Shown: positions 17,604 through 25,223 of the stretch, in pieces
Layout: every line of letters starts with the position of its first letter
How positions within the stretch are numbered: position 1 is the first letter of the stretch
DNA from: Actinomadura rupiterrae
Lineage (GTDB): Bacteria > Actinomycetota > Actinomycetes > Streptosporangiales > Streptosporangiaceae
Direction of reading: 5' to 3'
DNA: 64,000 nucleotides
Assembly: GCF_024172125.1 (NCBI RefSeq)
Contig: NZ_JAMZEA010000009.1
Coordinates: 62,001-126,000, forward strand
The notes under the pieces: model-generated
What the model was told of the DNA's origin: nothing
Databases searched by the model: none
What the model saw: only the letters and a program-made list of their open reading frames with translations
Made by a program: the position numbers and the translations under genes

Positions 17604-17733
17604 GGTGATGTGATAGCTCCGGTCGGCGTGGGACGTCCGCAGTCTAGTGCGCGGACGGTGAAGATCCGGAAAAGCGTGCGCGGTGCGCGCCGCCCGCGCG
17701 GGGAGCCCGGGCGCCGGACCGCTGAGCGGGCGC

Positions 17734-18861
17734 TCAGGCGGTGGCGTGGTCGGGCGCCCCGGCGGGCACGGTAAATCGGAACTCGGCGCCGCCGCCGGGC
17801 GCGCGCCGCACGGTGATCGTGCCGCCGTGCGCCTCGACGAGGCCCTTCACGATGTAGAGGCCGAGGCCGGTGCCGCCGCGGCGGCCGGAGGCGGGCCCGC
17901 GCCAGAACTGCCGGAACACGCGCTGGGCGGCCTCGGGCGGGATGCCCTCGCCCTCGTCGCGCACCGACACCGCGGCCCCCTCCTTGTGAGCGTCCGGCTC
18001 CACCACGATCGTGACAGTACCAGCGCCGTGCCGCACCGCGTTCTCCACCAGGTTGCCGAGCACCTGGTCCATCTTGTCGGGGTCCAGCCACAGCTCGGGC
18101 AGCTCGCCGCGTGCCTCGAACCGGAACCGGTCGGCCGGGTCGCCCGCCGCGACCCGGCCCGCGATGATCTTGCGGACCTCCTCGGCCAGGTCGACGACCT
18201 GGCGGCGCATCTCCAGCCGCCCCGCCTCGATCCGGGACACGTCCAGCAGCTCGGTGATCAGCCGGGTCACCCGGTCGGCGTCGGCGTTCACCGTCTCCAG
18301 CATGACCAGCTTCTGGTCGTCGTTGAACCGGTGCCACTTGGCCAGCAGCGTCGCGGTGAAGCCCTTCACACTGGTCAGCGGCGACCGCAGCTCGTGCGCG
18401 ACGGTCGAGACCAGGTCGGCCCGGTCGCGCTCGCGGCGGGCGCGGCGGGCGGCGTCCCGCAGGGTGACGGTGAAGCGTTCCACCCGTCCCGCCCCGTCCC
18501 GCCGGTAGGCGGCGCTGACCAGCAGCTCCGTGCCGTCCGGGAGGAACAGGGTCTGCTCGGGGTGCCGGGAGCGGGTGTTCAGGCCGTCGTAGGGCGCGGC
18601 GCACTTCCACCAGTCCCGGCCCTCGGCGTCGTGCAGCGGCAGGACGTCGCGGAAGTCGCTCCCGAGCGCCGCGTCGGCCGCGACGCCGGTGAGGCGCCGG
18701 GCGGCGGCGTTGAAGACCTCGACCAGGCCGTCCGGGCCGGCGACGAGCAGGCCGTCCGGCAGGTCGTCGGGCTCGACCGCCCCGGGGACCGGCGGATCGG
18801 CGTGCCCGGCCCTGCGACCGGGCACGCGCCGACGCGCGGTCGGGGAGTCCTCTCCACCCAC
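17734..18861 (-). CDS. Soluble PAS-domain sensor histidine kinase
   Basis: 375 residues, without clear membrane helices. A PAS domain (about residues 30-140) is followed by the HisKA helix VSTVAHELRSPLTSVKGF, whose His is the phosphorylation site, and an HATPase domain with N box NLVENAVRHG, DEGEGIP and GGTGLGLYIVKGL. A GTG at 18861 is chosen because GGAGG lies 6 nt upstream; a GTG at 18879 has none. No response regulator gene is adjacent, so it is an orphan kinase and its partner is unknown. It shares no operon with pheS downstream (131 bp gap). Confidence 0.85.
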   Translation of the reverse strand: MGGEDSPTARRRVPGRRAGHADPPVPGAVEPDDLPDGLLVAGPDGLVEVFNAAARRLTGVAADAALGSDFRDVLPLHDAEGRDWWKCAAPYDGLNTRSRHPEQTLFLPDGTELLVSAAYRRDGAGRVERFTVTLRDAARRARRERDRADLVSTVAHELRSPLTSVKGFTATLLAKWHRFNDDQKLVMLETVNADADRVTRLITELLDVSRIEAGRLEMRRQVVDLAEEVRKIIAGRVAAGDPADRFRFEARGELPELWLDPDKMDQVLGNLVENAVRHGAGTVTIVVEPDAHKEGAAVSVRDEGEGIPPEAAQRVFRQFWRGPASGRRGGTGLGLYIVKGLVEAHGGTITVRRAPGGGAEFRFTVPAGAPDHATA

Positions 18862-19016
18862 GGACGGCCTCCAGAACACCGGACGGGACGCGGCCTGACG
18901 ACAACAGACTCTATCCGGAGACGGCGGCGCCGCGGGACCCGAGAAGCTCTGCGGGGCAAGCGTTTTGTGTCCCTCGCGCCCCTGCGCGGCACGCGGCCGC
19001 GCGGGGCTCCGGGACC

Positions 19017-19055
19017 CGGCCCGGGCGGGCTGTACCCGCCCTTACCGGGGGCCGG
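19017..19055 (-). terminator. Terminator-like hairpin after the STAS gene
   Basis: GGGCGGG / CCCGCCC (19023-19029 and 19035-19041) with a 5-nt loop, inside a weaker outer stem of CCGGCCC / GGGCCGG type, starts directly after the STAS stop codon. Confidence 0.55.
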
Positions 19056-19607
19056 TCAGCCGCGGCCCGCGGTGGCCGCCTCGGCCGCCGCGACCGCGCC
19101 GGCCACGTCGGCGTGCAGCGGGAACAGGGTGTCCAGGCCGACGACCCGCAGCAGCCGCAGCTGCGCCGGGCGCACCCGGGCCAGCCGGAGCCGCCCGCCG
19201 CGCGCGACCAGCGCGTTGCGGACCGAGACCAGCACCCCGACGCCGCTCGCGTCGCAGAACCGCACGCCGCCGAAGTCGAGCACCAGGTCGGTGCAGGCCG
19301 GGCCGTCCTTCAGCCCGGCGAGGCCGGTCAGCTCCGCGCGCAGCGCGTCGGCGGTGCGCAGGTCGATCTCGCCGGCGACGGCGACGACCGTGGTCGTGCC
19401 GTGCGCGGCGGTGAGCTCGGTGCGCAGCTGCGCGGGCCCCGCGCAGGTCGCCGCGCCGTGCGCGGACGCGCCGTGCGACGGCCCGCCCAGGACGGCCGAG
19501 GCGGCCGGTGCGGCCGCCGGACGGCCCGCGGGGACGCCGGTGCGGCATCGGACCTCGGGTCCGCGCCGGACCGCGCGCCGGCCCGCCGTCCCCCTGTGGT
19601 CGGTCAT
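19056..19607 (-). CDS. STAS-domain anti-sigma factor antagonist
   Basis: 183 residues. The C-terminal 110 residues are a STAS domain: VVAVAGEIDLRTADALRAEL, then FGGVRFCDASGVGVLV, in which the Ser after Asp-Ala is the usual phosphorylation target of an anti-sigma kinase. The N-terminal 70 residues are Ala/Gly/Arg-rich and low-complexity. An ATG at 19607 is chosen since GGGGG lies 5 nt upstream. It may release a stress sigma factor when dephosphorylated. No anti-sigma kinase gene is nearby, so its partner is unknown. Confidence 0.8.
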   Translation of the reverse strand: MTDHRGTAGRRAVRRGPEVRCRTGVPAGRPAAAPAASAVLGGPSHGASAHGAATCAGPAQLRTELTAAHGTTTVVAVAGEIDLRTADALRAELTGLAGLKDGPACTDLVLDFGGVRFCDASGVGVLVSVRNALVARGGRLRLARVRPAQLRLLRVVGLDTLFPLHADVAGAVAAAEAATAGRG

Positions 19608-19957
19608 TCGATCCCCCATCTCGCGGCGTCGCCGCCGTCCCACGGTTCCACCGTAGGCAGCCGTCAACGCGTGTGAATCCCCCGTTGGACCGGTTCGGCC
19701 CTCCTCCGATGGAAGGAACCGCCGGTACCGCGCCCGTCTCCCCCGCCCGCCGGATCCGGCAGGCGGCGCGGCCCCCGCCGCGCCTTCCGGGCGGGTCCAT
19801 CTTCGCAGGCCGCGATGGGTGCGGGCGCCGTACGGCGCGAACCGTCCGGTTGCGGTCAGCACCGAACCGGAAGGCCCGGGCGTCCGTCCGCTCCGAACCG
19901 CGCGCCGCCCGGGGCGGCGCTCAGCGCAAGGGTCGGGGCAGGGCCCGGGGGCAGTGG
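19608..19957. other. 350-bp intergenic gap
   Basis: No convincing gene. On the minus strand TTCACA-N16-TACGGT around 19655-19680 might serve as the STAS promoter, but the match is weak. A terminator-like hairpin lies at 19902-19920. The rest is GC-rich sequence without clear features. Confidence 0.5.
19902..19920 (-). terminator. Terminator-like hairpin after the rRNA methyltransferase gene
   Basis: GCGCCGCC and GGCGGCGC form an 8-bp stem with a 3-nt loop, 38 nt beyond the stop of the minus-strand methyltransferase gene. Confidence 0.5.
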
Positions 19958-20770
19958 TCAGGCGCGCTGGGCGCGCGCCGAGGCGTACAGGCAGACGGCG
20001 GCCGCGGTCGCCAGGTTCAGGCTCTCCGCGCGGCCGTAGATCGGCACGCTGACCACCTCGTCGGCGTGCCGGAGCGTCTCCTCGGGCAGGCCCCAGGCCT
20101 CGTTGCCGAAGACCCAGGCCGTGGGGCGGGCCAGCAGCCCGCCGTCGATCGCCTCGTCCAGGGTGCGGTCGCCCGCGCCGTCGGCGGCCAGGACCGTCAG
20201 CCCGGCGGCCTTCAGCTCGGCGGCCAGCGGCTCGAACCGCGGGCCCGTCACCACCGGGAGGTGGAACAGGCTGCCCGCCGAGGCCCGCACGCACTTGCCG
20301 TTGTAGGGGTCGACCGAGGCGTCGGTGAACACCACCGAGCCCGACCCGGCGGCGTCGGCGGTGCGCAGGACGGTGCCGGCGTTGCCGGGGTCCCGCACGT
20401 GCGCGAGGACGGTCACCAGCTTCGGCGCGCCCGCCAGGGCCTCCGCGAGCGGGACGTCCAGGAACCCGCAGACCGCCAGCAGCCCCTGCGGGGTGACGGT
20501 CTGCGCCAGCTCGGCCATCACCTCGCCGCTCACCCGCAGCACCGGCGCGCCCGCCTTCTCGGCGGCCGCGACCAGCTCGGGGTGGCGGCTCTCCGCCTCG
20601 GCGGTGGTGAACAGCTCGACCAGGCCGCCGGGGATGGCCAGGGCCTCCCGGACGGCCTGCGGTCCCTCGGCGAGGAACCGGCGCTCGTTGCGCCGGAAGG
20701 CCCGCTTGGCGAGCCGCCGAGCGGCCTTCACCCGTGGTGATCGGATCGAGGTCAGCTCGCGGCCCGCCAT
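19958..20770 (-). CDS. TrmH/SpoU-family RNA 2'-O-methyltransferase
   Basis: 270 residues. An N-terminal substrate-binding part (FLAEGPQAVREAL) precedes the SPOUT knot with the three family motifs: LAHVRDPGNAGTVLRTADAAG, WVFGNEAWGLPEE and IPIYGRAESLNLATAAAVCLY-like (here VPIYGRAESLNLATAAAV). Such enzymes methylate ribose in 23S rRNA or tRNA using S-adenosylmethionine. It follows rplT by 44 bp on the same strand and is probably co-transcribed with infC-rpmI-rplT. The exact target nucleotide is unknown. ATG 20770 is preferred over a GTG at 20776. Confidence 0.9.
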   Translation of the reverse strand: MAGRELTSIRSPRVKAARRLAKRAFRRNERRFLAEGPQAVREALAIPGGLVELFTTAEAESRHPELVAAAEKAGAPVLRVSGEVMAELAQTVTPQGLLAVCGFLDVPLAEALAGAPKLVTVLAHVRDPGNAGTVLRTADAAGSGSVVFTDASVDPYNGKCVRASAGSLFHLPVVTGPRFEPLAAELKAAGLTVLAADGAGDRTLDEAIDGGLLARPTAWVFGNEAWGLPEETLRHADEVVSVPIYGRAESLNLATAAAVCLYASARAQRA

Positions 20771-20814
20771 GCTCACGCCGGTACTCGTGCCCGTGCTCGT
20801 CGTCCGGGCCGCGC

Positions 20815-21192
20815 TCAGGCGGCCTTCTCGCCCTCGGCCGGCAGCGCGGCCTTGGCGACCTCGACGAGCGCCGCGAACGCGGCGGCGTCGTTGACGGCCA
20901 GCTCGGCCAGCATGCGCCGGTCGACCTCGACCTCGGCGGCCTTCAGGCCCTGGACGAACCGGTTGTAGGTCATGCCGTTCGCGCGGGCCGCGGCGTTGAT
21001 GCGCTGGATCCACAGCCGGCGGAACTGGCCCTTGCGGTCCTTCCGGTCACGGAAGGCGTAGGTCATGGAGTGGAGCTGCTGCTCCTTGGCCTTGCGGTAC
21101 AGGCGCGACCGCTGGCCGCGGTAGCCGCTCGACCGCTCCAGGACGACCCGACGCTTCTTGGCGGCGTTGACCGCCCGCTTCACGCGTGCCAC
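20815..21192 (-). CDS. rplT: 50S ribosomal protein L20
   Basis: 125 residues, normal length. MARVKRAVNAAKKRRVVLE, YRGQRSRLYRKAKEQ and DRKGQFRRLWIQRINAA are typical of L20. L20 is essential for early 50S assembly and, in other bacteria, represses its own operon by binding the infC leader RNA. It is the third gene after infC and rpmI. A short acidic/Ala-rich tail ends GEKAA. Confidence 0.97.
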   Translation of the reverse strand: MARVKRAVNAAKKRRVVLERSSGYRGQRSRLYRKAKEQQLHSMTYAFRDRKDRKGQFRRLWIQRINAAARANGMTYNRFVQGLKAAEVEVDRRMLAELAVNDAAAFAALVEVAKAALPAEGEKAA

Positions 21193-21265
21193 GTTTCGAA
21201 CTCCTTCGTGGGGGCCGGCGGCTCAGGCGCCGGCCGGTCGTACGGACTGCTGGTCTGGCGGCTGC

Positions 21266-21460
21266 TTACTTGCGCAGCAGCTTCTTGATGTTCTTCGCGT
21301 CGGCGGGCGACACCACGACGGTGCCGTCGAGACGGCGGGTCCGCTTGGTGGGCTTGTGCTCGAGCAGGTGGTTCTTGTTGGCGCGGCGGCGGATCACCTT
21401 GCCGGAGCCGGTCAGCTTGAACCGCTTCTTGGCCCCGCTGTGGGTCTTGGTCTTCGGCAT
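21266..21460 (-). CDS. rpmI: 50S ribosomal protein L35
   Basis: 64 residues. MPKTKTHSGAKKRFKLTGSG and the end KNIKKLLRK are diagnostic of L35. It lies 73 bp before rplT and 183 bp after infC on the minus strand in the conserved infC-rpmI-rplT order. Confidence 0.97.
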   Translation of the reverse strand: MPKTKTHSGAKKRFKLTGSGKVIRRRANKNHLLEHKPTKRTRRLDGTVVVSPADAKNIKKLLRK

Positions 21461-21643
21461 GGCGCCGTCGTCTCCCTCTCGTTCGGACCCCCGTGCTCGG
21501 CACGGAGGCGCGCCTGATCGGCGTGGCACCACGGGTCGCGCGGTGCGACGCCAGGTCAGGCTCAATGTACGTGCGTCTCTGCCCTGCTGCCGCAGGGCAC
21601 CACCCCGCTCGCGCGGGGCCCGGCGGACCGGGGCGCGGAGCAC

Positions 21644-22252
21644 TCAGCCCTGCGCGGACTCCTGCTCCTGCGCGTACTCCTGCGCGCGCTCCTCGGCGCG
21701 CGCGGCGCGCTCCGCCTTGGCCTCGGCCTTCGCCTCGGCCTTCTTCTTGTGCGGACCGAGCACCATGATCATGTTACGGCCGTCCTGCTTCGGCCGGGAC
21801 TCGACGAAGCCGAGCTCGTCGACGTCCTCGGCGAGGCGCTGGAGCAGCCGGTAGCCCAGCTCGGGCCGGGACTGCTCGCGACCGCGGAACATGATGGTCA
21901 CCTTGACCTTGTCCCCGGCCTTGAGGAACCGCACCACGTGACCCTTCTTGGTCTCGTAGTCGTGCGGGTCGATCTTCGGCCGGAGCTTGATCTCCTTGAT
22001 GACCGTGTGCGCCTGGTTCTTCCGCGCCTCACGCGCCTTCATCGCGGACTCGTACTTGAACTTGCCGTAGTCCATGAGCTTGGCGACGGGCGGGCGCGCG
22101 GTGGGCGCCACCTCGACCAGGTCGAGGTCCGACTCACGCGCGAGTTCAAGGGCCTTGGCGATGGGCACGATGCCCACCTGTTCGCCGTTCGGGCCGACGA
22201 GCCGGACCTCGGGCACGCGAATGCGGTCGTTGATACGCGGTTCGGCGCTGAT
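21644..22252 (-). CDS. infC: Translation initiation factor IF-3 with an ATC start codon
   Basis: 202 residues. IF-3 keeps 30S subunits free and checks the start codon-initiator tRNA pairing. The frame reads ISAEPRINDRIRVPEVRLVG, exactly where the family N-terminus lies, and the only properly spaced ribosome site (AGGAGG, 4 nt upstream) precedes the ATC at 22252. Rare ATT/ATC starts in infC allow IF-3 to limit its own synthesis. A shorter GTG start at 22216 lacks the first conserved residues. The C-terminus has an unusual Lys/Glu/Ala tail (KKKAEAKAEAKAERAARAEE) of about 35 residues. Confidence 0.93.
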   Translation of the reverse strand: MSAEPRINDRIRVPEVRLVGPNGEQVGIVPIAKALELARESDLDLVEVAPTARPPVAKLMDYGKFKYESAMKAREARKNQAHTVIKEIKLRPKIDPHDYETKKGHVVRFLKAGDKVKVTIMFRGREQSRPELGYRLLQRLAEDVDELGFVESRPKQDGRNMIMVLGPHKKKAEAKAEAKAERAARAEERAQEYAQEQESAQG

Positions 22253-22520
22253 GGGACCTCCTAGGAGCCGTGCGTGGCAAGCTTGCGACCGGTTGTACCC
22301 CAGGGCCCCTCATGCGAAAAGCCCCGCACGACGCGCATGCGGGGCCACCTTCGGTCGGGTCGTCGCCCTACGGGGACGGCGACCACGGAACGGGCGCCGG
22401 GGCGCCGTTCACGGACCGGGACCCACCGGCCGTGTGGCCGGTCAGGTGGGAGGTGGCCTCCGCTTGAACGTCCGGTACGCCTCCTCCGCGAGGAGGGACG
22501 CACAGGACCGGTCGACCACC
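22253..22520 (-). ncRNA. Structured infC leader with terminator-like hairpin
   Basis: About 268 nt separate the predicted transcription start from the infC ATC. In transcript order: CCTCCT/AGGAGG (22496-22480), ACCGGCC/GGCCGGT 7-bp hairpin (22442-22425), GAACG-GCGCC type hairpin (22410-22388), then GCCCCGCA/TGCGGGGC 8-bp stem (22345-22321) followed by UUUU (22320-22317). The last is a plausible intrinsic terminator. In Bacillus the L20 protein controls such a leader; whether L20 acts here is inference. Confidence 0.55.
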
Positions 22521-22526
22521 AAGACT

Positions 22527-22552
22527 AACACCCTTCGGGGACTGGTTGTTCC
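22527..22552 (-). promoter_or_regulatory. ECF/SigR-type promoter of infC operon (candidate)
   Basis: GGAAC (22552-22548) and GTT (22529-22527) are separated by 18 bp on the minus strand, matching the spacing of SigR-type promoters (GGAAT-N18-GTT). A vegetative -35 box is not visible. The 22553-22818 remainder of the gap shows no other feature except a likely start region for the Nudix gene. Confidence 0.4.
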
Positions 22553-22818
22553 ACCCCGCCCCACGATCTCGTCACGAAACCGTACCGCGACCGGCGGCGC
22601 GGCCGTGCCGGACCGGCGGAGCGGCCGCGCCGCGGCCGTCCGGACCATGATCGTCCTGTCCGCGGGCCCCGGGCGGCGGCGCGGCCGGCCGCCGCGGGGC
22701 GCGGGTGCCGCCGAGGTGAGGTGCATGTGCCCGGACGGTTCGGGGCACCCGACCCCCGGCGGGGTTACGGTTGGACCAGGACGGCCCGACGGGGCCGCGT
22801 TGCGAGGGGTCTCCCGCC

Positions 22819-23337
22819 ATGCCCGCACCCGCCGCCCCCACCGCGATCACCGCGCTCACCGCCCCGCCCGGCGCGCCGGTCCGGCTCGAGTTCGCGCAGA
22901 AGGCCTTCATCGTGGCCGGCGACCCGGCGGCCGGGGACCGGCTGCTGATGGTGCGCAAGTCCACCACCGACCCGCACCATCCCGGGCGCTGGGAGGTGCC
23001 CGGCGGGCGGCTGCACGTCGCCGGCGACCTCGATCTCGACGACCACATCCGCCGCGAGGTGTGGGAGGAGGTCGGGCTGAAGATCGATCCGGGGCCGCCG
23101 TTCCACCTGTGGCAGTGGTTCATGCCGGACGGTCCGGGCGAGCAGGTCCGGGTGGTGGCCGCCGCCCGCACGTGCCGCCCGCTCACCCTGGACGTGAGCC
23201 TGGAGCACCGGGTGGCCGACGACCATCTGGACGAGTCGGCGTGGGTCCCGCTCGGCCGGGCGTCCTCGCTGGACCTGATCCCGAGCCTGCGCCCGGTGCT
23301 GCGGGAGTTCCTGCGCCTCCACCCGGCCGCGCGCTGA
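22819..23337 (+). CDS. Nudix hydrolase
   Basis: 172 residues. The Nudix fold carries the metal-binding helix RREVWEEVGL near residues 79-88, while the preceding box region (GGRLHVAGDLDLDDHI) is a little longer than usual. WEVPGG is the conserved entry. Members cleave nucleoside diphosphates linked to another group. The ATG at 22819 has weak upstream signals. The stop overlaps the following kinase gene by one base (TGATG), so the two are co-translated. The substrate is unknown; context suggests a nucleotide-sugar or modified nucleotide. Confidence 0.87.
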   Translation: MPAPAAPTAITALTAPPGAPVRLEFAQKAFIVAGDPAAGDRLLMVRKSTTDPHHPGRWEVPGGRLHVAGDLDLDDHIRREVWEEVGLKIDPGPPFHLWQWFMPDGPGEQVRVVAAARTCRPLTLDVSLEHRVADDHLDESAWVPLGRASSLDLIPSLRPVLREFLRLHPAAR

Positions 23338-24344
23338 TGCCGCGGGGGCGTCCGGACGGGCGGGCGGCGCCGCCCGGCGCTCCGGGGCCGCCCCCGGACG
23401 TGGGGACGCCGGTCGCCACCCCGGGGCTCGCGGGCGCGGCGCGGCGGCGGTTCTCGGTGGTGGTGCTGGGCGACGTGCGGATCGAGGTGCGGGCGACGCT
23501 GCGCGGGGTCCGGTTCGCCGAGGTGTCGGCCGACCGGCTGGCGTACGCGCCCGCGAGCGCCGTGGTCGGCGGGACGGCGGTCAACATGGCGCGCTGCGCG
23601 GTGGAGTACTTCCGCCGGGTGGCGGTGCTCGGCCGGATCGGCGACGACGACTTCACCCCGGTCGTCCGGCGGGAGCTGCGCCGGATCGGGGCCCGCGACC
23701 TGCTGCGCGCCGAGCCCGGCACCGCGAACGGCGTGACGGTCATGCTGCGCGACCTGGCCCCGGGCGGCGGGCGCGGCGCGCGGCTGCTCATCGCCGAGCA
23801 CGACGCCCCGGACCGCCGCCTCTCCCCCTCCGACGTCCGGGACGCGGTGCGCCCGATCCGCCGCGCCGACGCGCTGTGCTGCGACGGGTACGCCTCGCTG
23901 GCGGCGGCCTCGCGGGCCGCGCTGCGCACCGCGATGGAGGCCGCGCGGGCGGCGGGCACGCTCGTGCTGTTCGACCTGGTGCCGCACGACGTGGACGGCC
24001 GGCTCCCGCCGGAGGAGGCGCTCGCCCCACTGGCTCTGGCCGACATCGTGACCAGCGAGGCGCCGACGCTGGCGCGGCTCCTCGGGCGGCCGGGCCCGAG
24101 GACGGCCGACGACACCCTCGCGCTCGTCCCGGCGCTGGACGCGCTGGTCCCCGGACGTCCGCTGTGGCTGCTGCGGTTCGGGCCGTCCTCGCTGGAAGGC
24201 GTGCTCGCCCACCGTCGCGGCGACCTGACCCTGCACTACGCGTCCGGGTACGCGGAAGGGGTGGAGCGCATCGGGTTCGGCGACCGCCTGGCCGCCGCCG
24301 AACTGTACTGGTGGCTCGCACGGCGCGCCGCAGGAGCACGCTAG
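23337..24344 (+). CDS. PfkB-family (ribokinase-like) kinase, divergent
   Basis: 335 residues. A Pro/Arg/Gly-rich start of about 40 residues precedes the PfkB core: VVLGDVRIEV, then GGTAVNMARCAVEYF and VAVLGRIGDDDF (first PfkB signature region). Late in the protein ERIGFGDRLAAAELY replaces the usual DTxGAGD motif but keeps the Gly-Phe-Gly-Asp with the catalytic Asp. It probably phosphorylates a sugar or nucleoside. It overlaps the Nudix gene by one base and converges on the HIT gene across an 18-bp tandem repeat. The substrate is unknown. Confidence 0.78.
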   Translation: MPRGRPDGRAAPPGAPGPPPDVGTPVATPGLAGAARRRFSVVVLGDVRIEVRATLRGVRFAEVSADRLAYAPASAVVGGTAVNMARCAVEYFRRVAVLGRIGDDDFTPVVRRELRRIGARDLLRAEPGTANGVTVMLRDLAPGGGRGARLLIAEHDAPDRRLSPSDVRDAVRPIRRADALCCDGYASLAAASRAALRTAMEAARAAGTLVLFDLVPHDVDGRLPPEEALAPLALADIVTSEAPTLARLLGRPGPRTADDTLALVPALDALVPGRPLWLLRFGPSSLEGVLAHRRGDLTLHYASGYAEGVERIGFGDRLAAAELYWWLARRAAGAR

Positions 24345-24411
24345 ACGACCATCAACGGCTAGGCGACCGTCAACGGTTGGGTGACCGTCTCCGGCTGGCG
24401 AACGTCTCCGG
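24341..24411. repeat. Four tandem 18-bp degenerate repeats at a convergent gene junction
   Basis: Units at 24341-24358, 24359-24376, 24377-24394 and 24395-24411 (17 bp). Unit 1 reads CTAGACGACCATCAACGG; later copies keep the pattern with changes. The first CTAG gives the TAG stop of the PfkB gene and the CTAG directly after the last unit (24412) gives the TAG stop of the HIT gene on the other strand. Confidence 0.85.
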
Positions 24412-25092
24412 CTAGGCGGCCTGGTCGGTGTCTTCGACCGCCGCGCGCAGCGTGTCCAGGGTGTCGTGGAAGCGCGCCCGGCTCGCGTCCGTCGCGAAGA
24501 CCTCCTGCCAGCGCCACGGGCCTGGAGCGCGCATCGCGGTCGCGGCGGCGTGCCGGAGGTACTGCCCCGGGACGCCCTCGCCCGGATGCACCGTCGCCGT
24601 CCCCGACTCCTCGACGAGCAGGTAGGAGCGTCCGGTCTGCTGCCGTTCGCGCAGCAGGGCGTGGCCGGCCGGGACGCCGTCCAGCCCGTCGCGCGCGAGC
24701 ACCGCGCGGACGCCGGTGACGCCCGGCAGCAGGTGCCAGTGGAAGTGGTCGACGCACGCCCCGCCGCCCTGCGGGGACGCAGGGCCGTGTTCCAGGACGA
24801 GCAGCCCCGTATCGCCGTAGGCGCGCTGGAACAGCCGCGCGACCATGCCGCGCCAGGCGACCGCGCGGTCCCACAGGTCCGGGCCGAACGCCCCCGCGCA
24901 CGGCAGGTGCGCCGCCGCGACGAGCAGCAGGTGCCCCTCGGCCAGCGGCGCGAGGTCGGGCATCAGGAAGAACGCGTCGTCCTCCGCCAGCACCGCGTCC
25001 CGCCCCGGGAGCCCGGCGATCGTGTTCAACCGGAACCGCAGGGGCGGGCACAGGACGCAGTCCTCGTCCGGCACCGCCCGATCCGCCGTCAT
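24412..25092 (-). CDS. HIT (histidine triad) domain protein
   Basis: 226 residues. DHFHWHLLPG is the histidine triad (His-x-His-x-His) that forms a nucleotidyl-His intermediate. GHLLLVAAAHLPC is the preceding conserved strand. A CVLCPP near the N-terminus may bind metal. HIT proteins hydrolyse or transfer nucleotide groups from dinucleotides or nucleotide-sugars. The ATG at 25092 follows GGAGGAGG by 4 nt. It faces a divergent cyclase-fold gene (131 bp gap) and converges with the PfkB gene. The actual substrate is unknown. Confidence 0.83.
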   Translation of the reverse strand: MTADRAVPDEDCVLCPPLRFRLNTIAGLPGRDAVLAEDDAFFLMPDLAPLAEGHLLLVAAAHLPCAGAFGPDLWDRAVAWRGMVARLFQRAYGDTGLLVLEHGPASPQGGGACVDHFHWHLLPGVTGVRAVLARDGLDGVPAGHALLRERQQTGRSYLLVEESGTATVHPGEGVPGQYLRHAAATAMRAPGPWRWQEVFATDASRARFHDTLDTLRAAVEDTDQAA

Positions 25093-25223
25093 GCCGCCTC
25101 CTCCGTCGCCACGGAGAGTGCCCGCCGGGGCGTCCGCGATCTGCGCGGAACCGCCACAACCGTGGCGCCCGGACGGTAGAGCACCTGTCCTTCCGGGCAC
25201 ATACCCGGTAGAAGGCCCCCACA

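Noticed and set aside
17604..17733. T-box riboswitch before pheST or the other tRNA ligase genes
   Set aside because: No T-box core or specifier stem could be recognised upstream of pheS, alaS, hisS or aspS.
22442..22828. 128-codon minus-strand frame over the infC leader
   Set aside because: No ribosome site, no homology, overlaps the leader hairpins. A short leader peptide near 22500 cannot be excluded.
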